Shown here: in pieces, positions 35,655 to 46,856 of the stretch
How positions within the stretch are numbered: position 1 is the stretch's first letter
Layout: each line of letters opens with the position of its first letter
Assembly (NCBI GenBank): GCA_022702705.1
Contig: CM040423.1
Coordinates: forward strand, 124,072,852-124,136,851
Reading direction: 5' to 3'
Length of the DNA: 64,000 nucleotides
Source: Papilionanthe hookeriana x Papilionanthe teres
Taxonomy: Eukaryota; Streptophyta; Magnoliopsida; Asparagales; Orchidaceae
Position numbers and translations under genes: made by a program
The notes under the pieces: generated by a model
What the model saw: the letters and a program-made list of their open reading frames with translations, nothing else
The model's database searches: none
What the model was told of the DNA's origin: nothing

Positions 35655-37290
35655 ATCAAACTTTTTGGGTTGAGGATTTTACATCCGATACTTGTCATCG
35701 CTTTAGGATTCTTTCCCTATTGCCTCTGAAATACATCAAAATCAAACTTTTTGGGTTGAGGATTTTACATCCGATACTTGCACTCGCTTTAGGATTCTTT
35801 CCCTATTGCACTGAAATACATCAAAATCAAATTTTTTGGGTTGAGGATTTTACATCCGATACTGCACTGCTTTAGGATTCTTTCCCTATTGCACTGAAAT
35901 ACATCAAAATCAAACCTTTTTGGGTTGAGGATTTTACATCCGATACTGCACTGCTTTAGGATTCTTTCCCTATTGCACTGAAATACATCAAAATCAATTT
36001 TTTTGGGTTGAGGATTTTACATCCGATACTGCACCGCTTTAGGATTCTTTCCCTATTGCACTGAAATACATCAAAATCAAACTTTTTGGGTTGAGGATTT
36101 TACATCCGATACTGCATTGCTTTAGGATTCTTTCCTATTGCACTTGAAATACATCAAAATCAAACTTTTGGGTTGAGGATTTTACATCCGATACCTGCAT
36201 CGCTTTAGGATTCTTTCCCTATTGCACTGAAATACATCAAAATCAAACTTTTTGGGTTGAGGATTTTACATCCGATACTGCACTGCTTTAGGATTCTTTC
36301 CCTATTGCATTGAAATACATCAAAATCAATTTTTTTTGGGTTGAGGATTTTACATCCGATACTGCACTGCTTTAGGATTCTTTCCCTATTGCACTGAAGT
36401 ACATCAAATTCAAACTTTTGGGTTGAGGATTTTACATCTAAGACTCCACTGCTTTAGGATTTTTTCCCTATTGCACTGAAGTACATCAAATTCAAACTTT
36501 TGGGTCGAGGATTTTACATCCAAGACTGCACTCTTTAGGATTCTTTCCTATTGCACTGAAGTACATCAAATTCAAACTTTTGGGTCGAGGATTTTACATC
36601 CAAGACTGCACTGCTTTAGGATTCTTTCCCTGTTGCACGAAGTACATCAAATTCAAACTTTTGGGTCGAGGATTTTACATCCAAGATCGCACTCGCTTTA
36701 GGATTCTTTCCCTACGGCATCGAAATACATCAAATTCAAACTTTTGGGTCGAGGATTTTACATCCAAGACTGCACTGCTTTAGGATTCTTTCCCTATTGC
36801 ACTCGAAGTACATCAAATTCAAACTTTTGGGTCGAGGATTTTACATCCAAGACTCGCCTCGCTTTAGGATTCTTTCCTATTGCACTCGAAATACATCAAA
36901 TTCAAACTTTTTGGGTCGAGGATTTTACATCCAAGACCGCATCGCTTTAGGATTCTTTCCCTATTGCACTGAAATACATCAAATTCAAACTTTTTGGGTC
37001 AAGGATTTTACATCCAAGACTGCATGCTTTAGGATTCTTTCCCTATTGCACTGAAATACATCAAAATCAAATTTTTGGAGTTGAGGATTTTACATTCGAA
37101 ACTGCATTGCTTTAGGATTCTTTCCCTATTGCACTGAAATACATCAAAATCAAACTTTTGGGTTGAGGATTTTACATCCGAGACCGCATTGCTTTAGGAT
37201 TCTTTCCCTATTGCGATGAAATACATCAAAATCAAACTCTTGACGTTAAGGATTTTACATCCAATACCGTATTGCTCTGAGATCTCTCCT
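35655..37290 (+). repeat. Tandem array of an 85-bp unit, about 20 copies
   Basis: The unit contains GGGTTGAGGATTTTACATCC, then GCTTTAGGATTCTTTCCCTA, then TTGCACTGAAATACATCAAA. It recurs about 20 times with a period of 80-86 bases. Two subtypes alternate in blocks: GGTTGAGG...CATCCGATAC early and late, and GGTCGAGG...CATCCAAGAC at 36490-37030. ORFs here (for example MGRGFYIQD) are translations of the repeat. It sits where element A carries an unrelated 96-bp array. Confidence 0.95.
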
Positions 37291-37681
37291 CACTGCAGTG
37301 ATTTAATCTGATCAATTCAATTTTCTTTCGAGGTTGAAGATGTTACATCTAAAACCTCAGAATTCCAATTTTCATTTCAAATCAAATCCTTCAAATTAAT
37401 TTTGACAAAACTTCAATCTAAATTAAAACTCCAAACTAAAATCTAAGCTCACGCATCAAAACTTAAATTGAAACAAAATAAAATCTAAATCGAAATTCCC
37501 CTAGATCATGTGATTTGGGATTCACCTCCTTTTCCTTTCCCCAGCGAGAGTTCAGCGGAAACTCTTCTACTTCGTCCTAAGTTCGTCACTTGGACATCTG
37601 TGTTGGTTTTGTTGATCGCTTCAGTCAACGCCAATACGCGCGGTGTGCTCCGTCAGCTCACCACACCTATCGGGGTCCATT
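37291..37681 (+). other. Conserved spacer before the 3' LTR of element B
   Basis: This is AT-rich, then closely like 3950-4173 from about 37490 (AGATCATGTGATTTGGGATT and ACGCGCGGTGTGCTCCGTC). An imperfect stem-loop around GTTGATCGCTTCAGTCAAC lies at about 37610-37630. No polypurine tract is obvious before the LTR; the end is TATCGGGGTCCATT. Confidence 0.6.
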
Positions 37682-40319
37682 TTTTGACCTCATTTTTGAT
37701 GAGGTCTTCTCTTCTTCTCTTTAGTACTTAGGATCTAGCCTTAGGCTTTTCCTTTGACTATCTTAGAGGACTAGAATTGGGACCCACCTTTTAGAAATTC
37801 AAACCACTTCTTAACTCCCTGCAAACTCCACAAACTCGACTATAGAACCCTAATCACCTAGAGGGTTGAAATCAAATGTGGAAGTTTAAAGGATGAGTTC
37901 CTATAGTACTCTTTGGCCTTAGGACTGCCCTGGGTGGCCTGGTCTGGTGAGGGGCTGACTTACACACACACTACACTTATACACTACACTTTCACACACT
38001 TCCTAAAACTACACCCATACCTAACTTGACCTCCTGACTCATGTAGGTGATGATTCACATGGATGGTCCTTAACCCCTAAGCCCTTGGTTAAGAGGGTTA
38101 GGAACAACATAGTGAATGCCTCAAATGAGTCGCTTCATGGCTCATATGGGCTTGATATAGCTTCATGGCTCAACCAAAATGACTTCTTTCCACTTACATC
38201 CACCCAATCTTCAATTTCCCAAATTTTCAATTTTTGACCCCTGGGACCCTACACCCACTTAACCTACCCAAAACCCTGAAATTACCCAAATTTCTCAAAA
38301 ATTTCCAAATTACCCAAAATTCTCCAAAATCAATCCCAAACATTTCCACATCACTTAAATTGATCATCCATACCCAAAAATACCAAAAATTCCAAGAAAA
38401 CCTCCCAATACCCTCCAAATACCCAAAATACCCCTCTTGACCCAAAAATCCAAAAATTCAGAAAATTCCCAGAAAATTCCAGAAAATCCCAAATATTCCC
38501 AATTTCATTTTGTCCAACTAAACCATGGGCCAATTTTGTCAATTTACCCTACTTTTGTCAAAACCTCCAATTTGGCCCATTTTAACCCAAAGTGAACCCA
38601 ATGTTAAACCAAACCTACCCAATTGACCACAATTTTGGTCCAATTCAATTCTAAACTTCGATGCAACATCCCCAATACCAATCTAGACCAAATCCAAGTC
38701 CAATTTGATTGACATTTGGATCCAATTTCACTTTTGGCCTTTAAGCCTAATTTTGACCCATGACCCAAACCTAACCCAAACTCACCCAATTCAACTCCAA
38801 ATCACACCAAATTGACTCCAAGCCCTTCATAGAACATCCCTAAACCAATTATGACATTTATTTGACAAAGTTCTTCACAAAATCTTTACCCAAATGCCCA
38901 TCCTAAAATCAAAAAGCCCATTTCCCTTAAACTTTCCTAAGAGCCCACTTCCTTCAAATTCAAAAGCCCAAAATCTACCCTAAAGCCCACATGACATCTC
39001 CATTTGCCATCCACTTAATTAAAGCCATTACCTAAGTCCTAAATTCACCATCAAATTATTTCAAATCAAGTTTCATACAAATTTCCATCAAATTACCAAA
39101 AATTCCAAAAATCCATTTTCATGAAATTGACCAAACCTTTTCCCAAGCCAAAGGTGAGCCATGCAAGCCATGGACAAGCCACATGAAGCCATGGAAGGCT
39201 TGACATGTGATCAAGCCATTAATGGCAAAAGGAGGGGCCCCTTTCCTAATCCTTCTTAAACCCTTTTTACCTTAAGCATGTCACACACTAAACCATGCTT
39301 AGCCACCTCATCATGGATGGAGACCACACCATTCTCTCTTGGCCGACCCAAGTGATCTTTTCAGCCCAAGACCAGGCCTTGGGTGGTGAACCTAGCCCAA
39401 AACAATGGGTTGACTCATTTGAACCCAAAATGGTCTTCCCCCATTCCATTTCAATCCAAGCTCTTTACACATGGCAATTGCCGATTGCTTGCACCAAGTC
39501 CCGACCCGACCCACCCGACCTTGAGGGTGACCCATGCTCGGCCGGCCGGCCACCGAGCCGCCGGAAAACACCATGGCCGAGAGCTCACATGTGAGCCCAA
39601 CTTGGAATTCTCACCTGCTGAGCCGCCCCATCCCCGGTGGCCATTGGAGCCGTTCTTCTCTTGCCAAGAGCAGGCTGATCCCAAGCCCTAACTCTCCTCG
39701 GGAGGCCCTCCACCCTCTCCTATTTAAACACCACTCCTCTCGGCCATGAGAGGTGCTGCGAAACAAACCTTAAGGAAACTCGCCAAAATTGTTCCGGACT
39801 CCTCCCCATACACGAGCACTTGATCCCAAGTGAGATCCCCCTGCCATTTCTTCTCTGCGAGCTCAATTTCGAGTTGAAATTCCACCCAAAACCAAGACAC
39901 TTCTCCACGGTGGACCAATCCTCAAATTGATTGGTCCTACACCTTCACCGGACCAAGGGAAGGTGTCCACGCAGCAAAAGCCCCATCTCCGAGCCACCCA
40001 GTTGCTCCAGCCTCCAAGCTTTGTGATCGGGCTTGGTCGAAATTACATCTAGACAATTCTCCAGACCAGGAGACTTCATCTGGAGCTTGCTGGGATCCAA
40101 TCGAAGGTGCAACAAACCTCAGATCGAAGCCACACTTCTCTGAGCAAAGGTATGAGCTAATTCTTCATCCCGAGCTTCGGAGATTCCCCATTTCAAATGC
40201 TTTAATTTCAATGCATGATAACCGTATAGATGTGTTCGTCTCTTCAAGACGAATCCATGAGAGCATAAGAACATGAAAATCCATTGAGTATCGAGTGAGA
40301 TCTTAGGGATTTAGCATGG

Positions 40320-40530
40320 ACGGCTCTCGAGTGAGGACGCTCGGGGACGATGAACCGATGCCGTCCATTCAATACACGCGTGGACGGACGGCTCGGATGG
40401 CGTCGGACCGAGAGATGGTACAAGAACCGCGGGGCCCGGAGCGCTGAGTCAGATGGCGGCGTCGAATGGGAGCGCGACGCGTGTGCGTTCGGAGATGTCG
40501 AGGATGAGTTGGCGCCGCGTGGATAAATAG
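40320..40530 (+). promoter_or_regulatory. GC-rich block with TATA-like element in LTR C
   Basis: Same block as in LTR B, ending in GGATAAATAG at 40521-40530. In a 3' LTR it would drive transcription outward, toward the LINE fragments. Confidence 0.3.
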
Positions 40531-42344
40531 AAAATTAGGGTATTTTTTGATTTATTTAATTCCCTAAACTTCAAAAATTCATAACTTTGTGTAGAAAAAT
40601 CAGAAAAATAAAATAAAAATACCCTCTTGCTCAGTGAATAGAGGAGAATAATGTGGAAAAGAAATCATTTAATTTCATCAAGTATTTTATTTTTTATAAT
40701 TTATTTATTCTCTGCATACTTTTAATTCTCCATGCATGTATACAATTCACCATGGCATGAGACCATAGGGCTTTTGAAGCCTCTGAATTTGGGAACATTC
40801 CCTGAATTTTCTAAAGTCAGAGGCCATCCCTATGAAGAGTTATTGATTTTTCAAGTTCATGTTACTGTTTTGAGTATTTTAATTCCAATAAATAGCATGT
40901 TGTGAAATAAATTCTAGGAAAATTTGATGATGTTCCTTATGATTAGAGAACCCTAGGAAAAATAGGTTTTGTGTTAGTTCATTTAAAATAACCCTAATTG
41001 GCTTAAACACTCAAAATAGGTCTCTAATTAATTAGAGTTAACCATACATCAAATTGACTTGAAATCAATTCTCCACTGACCTTTAGGATCAGAGGAACCC
41101 ACCATAAAAATTTGAGGTCAATTGGACTTGGTTAGCCCCACTAATTGGGTTGATTAAGCCACTTAGTCATTTTAAACTTGAAAAATTCATAACTTTCAAA
41201 ATACCTTTCAAAAATTCACCAAATTGGTTTGGGAGCCTCTCTGATATTAGGGGAATCAAAGAAAATTAAAATTTCAATTTTCTAAAAAAGTTGATTTTTA
41301 ATATTATTTTAATATTTTTAATAATTAAAAAATAATAAAAATCACAAAAATAATAAAATTCACCAAAATGTCAAATTTTGAATTTTAATCACTTAGGAAC
41401 AAAACCCATATTTTTCTTAGGTCTATTTAGTGAGATATTAAATTTTAAAGCTTTAAGGTAATTTTAAAATTTAAAAAATATATATATATATTTTCTAGCT
41501 TTTTCATTAAAATAATTATAATAAATCATAGAAAAATCAGAAAATTGCAAAATTTGCTTCTCTGATTTCCTTGATATCGAGAGATTTTTGAAAAATATAA
41601 AATTCATTTTCAACATTTATTTTATTTTTAAATTAATTAACACTCCAAAACTTAAAATAATTATAATAAAAATAATATAATTCAAAAAATCACCAAAATT
41701 GGTCCAAGTGTTCCTCTGGTCATTAGGAATGTCTCCTAATTTTCTTAAGGACAGAAACTTTCCCTTGGTCATGTTATTAAATTTTCCTTGGAAATCTCTA
41801 TTTTCTACCAAAAATAATTATATAAATAAATTAAATACAGAAAAATTACATTTTCTCCTCTCATGTCTTTATTGATATATGAGTGAAGTCACATAAAAAT
41901 TTCAAGTTCATTTGAGTTCAATTTAGTGAGTTATGAAATTATTAAGCTTAAAGGGTAAAGTGGTAATTAAAATTTTTAATCCTTAATTAAAACTTTAGGT
42001 TTAATAAAAAAATTAATAAGTAAAATATTTGATCCTAATCTGATTTGGATGATTGAAATTTAAATAATTAAAGGGTAGAAACCCATTAAGCAATTTAAAA
42101 TGATTAAACTTTAATTAAATAATTGATTAAATTTGGAAGAATAATAAAATTGGAATTATTAAGATAGGGATATTATTAGGAGGAGATTTATTCTTTAATT
42201 TAAAAATCCCTAAATTAATTATCTCATTAATATTCAATTCTTAATTAAAATGATAACTCAAATTCAAAACATTAAAAGGCTTAATCATTAAACTAAAATT
42301 AAATTATTAAACTCTTTTAAAAAAAATTTCAATTAAATTAAAAA

Positions 42345-42655
42345 TAAAATTAACTAAAAATTAAATTAAATTAAGTAAATTAAATTAAATTAAATTAAAT
42401 TAAATTAAATTGGAATTAAAAGTTGAATTAAATTAAAAATTAAATTAAAGATTAAATTAAATTAAATTAAATAAACAAATTAAATTAAATTAAATAAATT
42501 AAATTAAATTAAATTAAATTAAATTAAATTAAATCAAATTAAATTAAAACTAAATCAAATCAAATTAATTTAATGTAACATCAAATCAAACTGAATTAAA
42601 TTAAATTAAAACTCAATTAAATTAAATTAAATTAAATTGAATTGAATTAAATAAC
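42345..42655. repeat. (AAATT)n pentanucleotide run in LTR C
   Basis: Interrupted TTAAA/AAATT repeats match 21940-22250. Confidence 0.85.
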
Positions 42656-44753
42656 ATCACCTAAAATAGAAAGAAATTAAACATAAAGCAACTTGAACAC
42701 TATTCCAAATTTAAACCCATTAACTTAAATCAAATCATTTGAATACCAATTTACCCTCGAAAGCTTCGGTTATTATAACTCCTAAACGAACATTAGATGA
42801 AATGTTACCTCACCTATAGGATATTCAAATGTCCTAGTTCACCGAGTAAGATAACAACAAAACTTGAATTCTCGGACGATTAATTCATTTGTATAATTAA
42901 ACCCATTTGGACTTAAAACAATCCTAGAAATATTGAAAAGATGTTTAAGATTATTCTTAAGCACTTCCTCAATATGATAGGACATTTATAAGAACAATTG
43001 GACTTAATTGTTCTTTGATGAAGAAAATCGTCCTTAAACCAAAACACAAAGAACCTAGACGTCATAGGAGATGACTAGCTATAGGATTAGGAATTTGGTA
43101 GAAAACCATAACCCTTCCCTTAGCTTTATCTAGGAACTTGCTTAAATATTCTAATTGTGTTTTAAGTGCGGCTTGGGATGACGGGAAGACCCTCCAGTGT
43201 ACGCTTTTATTTTATTGCAATCTACTTTCTTGCAATTTACCTTCTTGCAATTTATTTAACCGCATTGCACTTACTTTTTCTTGCATGATAAACAATCGTT
43301 GCATGAAAACCCACACCTTTAGGATAGACCCTAAAACTGAAACCAAAACTAAGTTAAAAGTCATTGCAAGATAAAATTCACCGCCACAACATTTCAAAAT
43401 ATAAAAAAACTCAAAATTTAATCACAAACAGAACACAAAACTCCAATTACAATTAAATTAAAACGTCCTGTTGGATGATCGGGAATACCTCGGATGATGT
43501 AACCTACGTGTTGCTAACAGGATTTCCCACGGTCTAAATGAAAGTGTGGAACTCATTCAGTTGAGTTTAGCAAATTCATCTGGACTAAGTGAATCCGATA
43601 AAAATAATGATGCCGGAAGGATGGAACCGTGGGATCTTAACCGGTGTCGTTATAATCAACTTTAAGATTTGTTTTAATTAAAATATTGAAAACACCTGGA
43701 AATTAAGATTTTCTCTAAACCAAAACACTTTTCTCATCCCACGATTTATGATTTCTAAAACTAAACCTCGCAACAACAAGGAGCTCGGAGCATGGTGGGC
43801 AGCACGGCCATCGTCATCAGCAAAACTCGAGTCTACTTCAGCAAAACTTTCCTAGAATTAAATAACAAAGTCATAGGACTTCGAGGTAGTTTGCTTAGCG
43901 CAACATAAATCCTCAACCTTTTGTTAGACATTTGCATTGCAAATTAAGCCCTAACCGGTCTTAGGATTCCGAGGAAGTCGTCCGGTACGACAATAAACCC
44001 TCACATCTTCGAGGCTATTTGTTTGATTTTATCATACAAATATAAGACCTAATTAATTAAAATTGGCAAGATCAAAACATTTAAATAAATATTAGGACTT
44101 TCCTAAACTCAAGCCAAACAATAGGATAGTCGGGAAATTACTGAAGTTCGCTTCGAATCTGTGATTTCTCCTAATTTTCTTCCTTTGGTTTCCCAAAACA
44201 AAAATGTTCCAAATTTGATCCATTCCCTATTGAAATTCCAAACTTCAATCCTTTGAGAACTTAAACCTTGAAATTCTTGAGAGCAGAATTATTGATTATT
44301 ATCGAGAGTTTTCTTAGGTGATTCCCGTCACATAAGATGTAATTAACTATAGGGGCTTGCCCTTATAGGGAATTTTAAAGAACCCGAGTAATATAAACCC
44401 CGTTTAATGCTTTCATATTAAGCGTGGGAATTTGTTGGCTTATAAAATTGGTTCGCGGACCAAACGGATGTCACAAATCTTCTAGTTTATTTAATCGAGC
44501 CCCACCGTCGAGCGAGTGTGTCTATCCTTAGGGATAGATACACGGTTGTGGTGCGGTGCTCGTTTAGATAAACTATTTGGGATGTGAGATCGGTTTAATC
44601 TCATATCTTAAAACTTTCAAATTTAAAATTATTTTCAAAATCAAATATTATTTTTTCAAATTATTTATTTAAATTAAATTAAAATTCGCTGACAATTTCT
44701 GTAGGCGACCTCTCTTCAAAACACAACATACAACCTGAAAATAGTTGCCGACA

Positions 44754-44758
44754 ATAGC
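44754..44758. repeat. Target-site duplication, right copy (ATAGC)
   Basis: These 5 bases directly follow LTR C and are identical to 17271-17275. Confidence 0.92.
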
Positions 44759-46856
44759 ATTTGGAAGGTCCCCTCAAGCCTTTAAGTTTAAGGATATCAT
44801 CAGTGGGAATGTAGCTCTGCAGAATTCTTCAATTCAGAAAGGACATGGATAGGGAAAGGAAGGAGTTCCCGATTGCAGTCCCCAAATCCATAATGGCCCA
44901 GGAATGGATGGCGTTGTAAATTTGCTTGGTAATATTGTGATGCAAACCATGGTACCAGTTGATGGTGTCAGGATTCTTCCTATTGAAAGGGATTCTGGAA
45001 ACCTGCTCCACAGAATTCTCCTGAAGGATGAGCCTAAGAGCATCCCTGGACCACTCATCCCCGGCCCAAGAATCGCACACGGGGAATTGGTCTTTTTCAG
45101 TGTTGAAAATTGGAATAAGCATGTCAGTTGAGCACCATTGGTCCTGCCATAGGAGAATTTCCCCTTTCCCAAGTTACCACTTGAATAAGTTGGTGGTGAG
45201 ATGCCTACATTGCAGCATATGCTTCCAGACTCTAGAAGACCCCAATTTATTTTGAACAGTGGTCGGATGGGTATTTTTGCAATACTTCCCCATCATATAT
45301 TTGGCCCATAGAGAGCTTTGCTACCTGAACTTGATCCAGAGTTTACAAAAATTGACTTGTTGAAGTTGAAGAAGGCCTTTGAATCTCAAATCCCCAGCTT
45401 CAATTGGTTTAGCTAGCTTCTGCCAACTTGCCCACTGCATTTGCTTCCTATTTCCAGACCAAAGAAATCTGTTGAAGATCCTCTCCATCTGAATTCTTTT
45501 GCTTTTTTTCATACAAGTCATTTGGAGCACATAGGAAGGGAAGGTAGTGAGGATATTGTGCAGTAGAGTGATTATTCCTCTAGTGGATAGAAAAGAGTGA
45601 GCCCAGTTTGCCAGTTGGGTCTGAAGCTTTTGAATGATGCCATCAAATTGGGTTTGCTTATGCCTGCCTTTTGTGATAGCAACCCCCAAAAAATTATGAG
45701 GGAGGTTGGCTTTGGAAAACCCAGTGTGATTCAAAATCCAATGGGTGATGGATGGGGGACAGTTCTCAGGGAAGAGGAGGATGCATTTGTGAGGATTGCA
45801 AGCAAGTCCAGAAACACCTTGAAAAGTTTCCAGAAACTTAGTGACTTTCTTCACAGCATTCTTGCAAGCTTTGGAAAATATAATAATGTCATCAACATAA
45901 ATTAAGTGAGAGATAGAAATAGTAGACCTGTGGTGATATCTTGCATACTGTAGGGAAGAGATTTGAGAATCCAGCAATCTGGAAAGGAAATCCATGGCAA
46001 TAATGAATATGGTGGGAGATAGGGCGTCACCTTGTCTTAGGCCCCTAGTAGCAGAAAAGCCCCCTCAGCAGCTACAATTGATCAAGATGGAGTGTTTATT
46101 ATCAATTAGCCATCTCTTAATTAAAATTCAGAACTCCTGCTGGAACCCTCTGGCTTGTAGAATACCCAAAATGAAATTCCAATCTAAAGTATCATAAGCC
46201 TTCTTAATGTCAAGCTTGTACACAAGGTTCCCACCCCTGCAGGGCCTATCCAAATCAAGCAACAATTCCTGAGCCAGTAGCACATTGTTTAAGATGGACC
46301 TTCCATTCACAAAAGCAGCTTGACTGGGGCTGATAATCTGGTCTAAATAAGGTTGGAGTCTCCTAACTAAAATCTTGCTGATAACTTTACTGAGCACAGA
46401 AGTAAGGCTGATTGGTCTAAAGTGAGACCACTTAGTAGGGTTATTAGACTTAGGGATAAGCACAATTGTGGAAGCATAGAAGTACTGAGGTATTTCAGAA
46501 CCCTGAAAATACCCTTGGATAGCCTTGACCACATCACCTTTACATATTTCCCAAGTTTTCTGGTAGAATTCTGCAGTGAACCCATCAGGGCCAGCAGACT
46601 TAGACCTATCCATAGACTTGAAAACCTCCCAGATTTCCTCTTCAGTAGGAATTTCAGTCAGCTTTATTGAATGAGTAAGATGGTATTCCTTGGAGAATAA
46701 ACTAGTATCAATGGTTGACCTGTTCACTTTGTTGTGAGAAAAAAGTCTCTTAAAGTACTCCACAGCACGTTAGCAATTTCCTCTCCATTATGAATAGTGG
46801 CTCCCATCTCATTTTTGATGCAGTGGATAGAGTTACATCTTCTCTTATATTTAATA
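44754..46856 (-). pseudogene. LINE element 1, reverse transcriptase part
   Basis: This is a minus-strand L1-type RT split from its 3' part (16211-17275) by element B. The ORF 46763-46128 has DRSKSAGPDGFTAEFYQKTW, STIVLIPKSNN, HFRPISLTSVL, LYQAAFVNGRS-like text and YKLDIKKAYDTLDWNF, the LINE RT blocks. ORF 45995-45321 holds LIYVDDIIIFSK (catalytic YVDD) and NHNFLGV-type text (HNFLGVAITKG), then RIFNRFLWSGNRKQMQW. ORF 45172-44834 covers part of the connection domain. Stops and frameshifts occur between them. The element is 5'-truncated at about 46856, just upstream of the RT, with no endonuclease or ORF1. Confidence 0.9.

Larger units (their letters stand above)
17276..44753 (+). mobile_element. 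Complete giant Tat/Ogre-like LTR retrotransposon B carrying an AlkB ORF
   Basis: This Ty3/gypsy element of about 27.5 kb has two near-equal LTRs (7073 and 7072 bp), a 5-bp target duplication, a tRNA-Arg-type PBS, and an internal region of 13.3 kb. Domain order is ORF1-like, gag, protease, RT, RNase H, archaeal-type RNase H, integrase, AlkB dioxygenase, tandem array. The dual RNase H, YVDD RT, tRNA-Arg PBS, upstream ORF and very long LTRs place it in the Tat lineage near Ogre. It is inserted in a minus-strand LINE, which itself sits in an Athila-like LTR. The LTRs differ mostly at CAG/CTG sites, so insertion is probably recent. Confidence 0.95.
37682..44753 (+). repeat. 3' LTR of element B (7072 bp)
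   Basis: It matches LTR B along its full length and ends TTGCCGACA, directly followed by the target duplication. Its first bases are TTTTGACC, where LTR B has TGTTGACC (one G-to-T change). The GC-rich block with GGATAAATAG is at 40320-40530 and the pentanucleotide run at 42345-42655. Most differences from LTR B are at CAG/CTG sites. Confidence 0.95.

Noticed and set aside
35655..37290. Regular array that could be taken for a CRISPR or an ORF with repeated peptide (MGRGFYIQD)
   Set aside because: The units are contiguous with no unique spacers, in a plant retrotransposon; the ORFs are only translations of the satellite.
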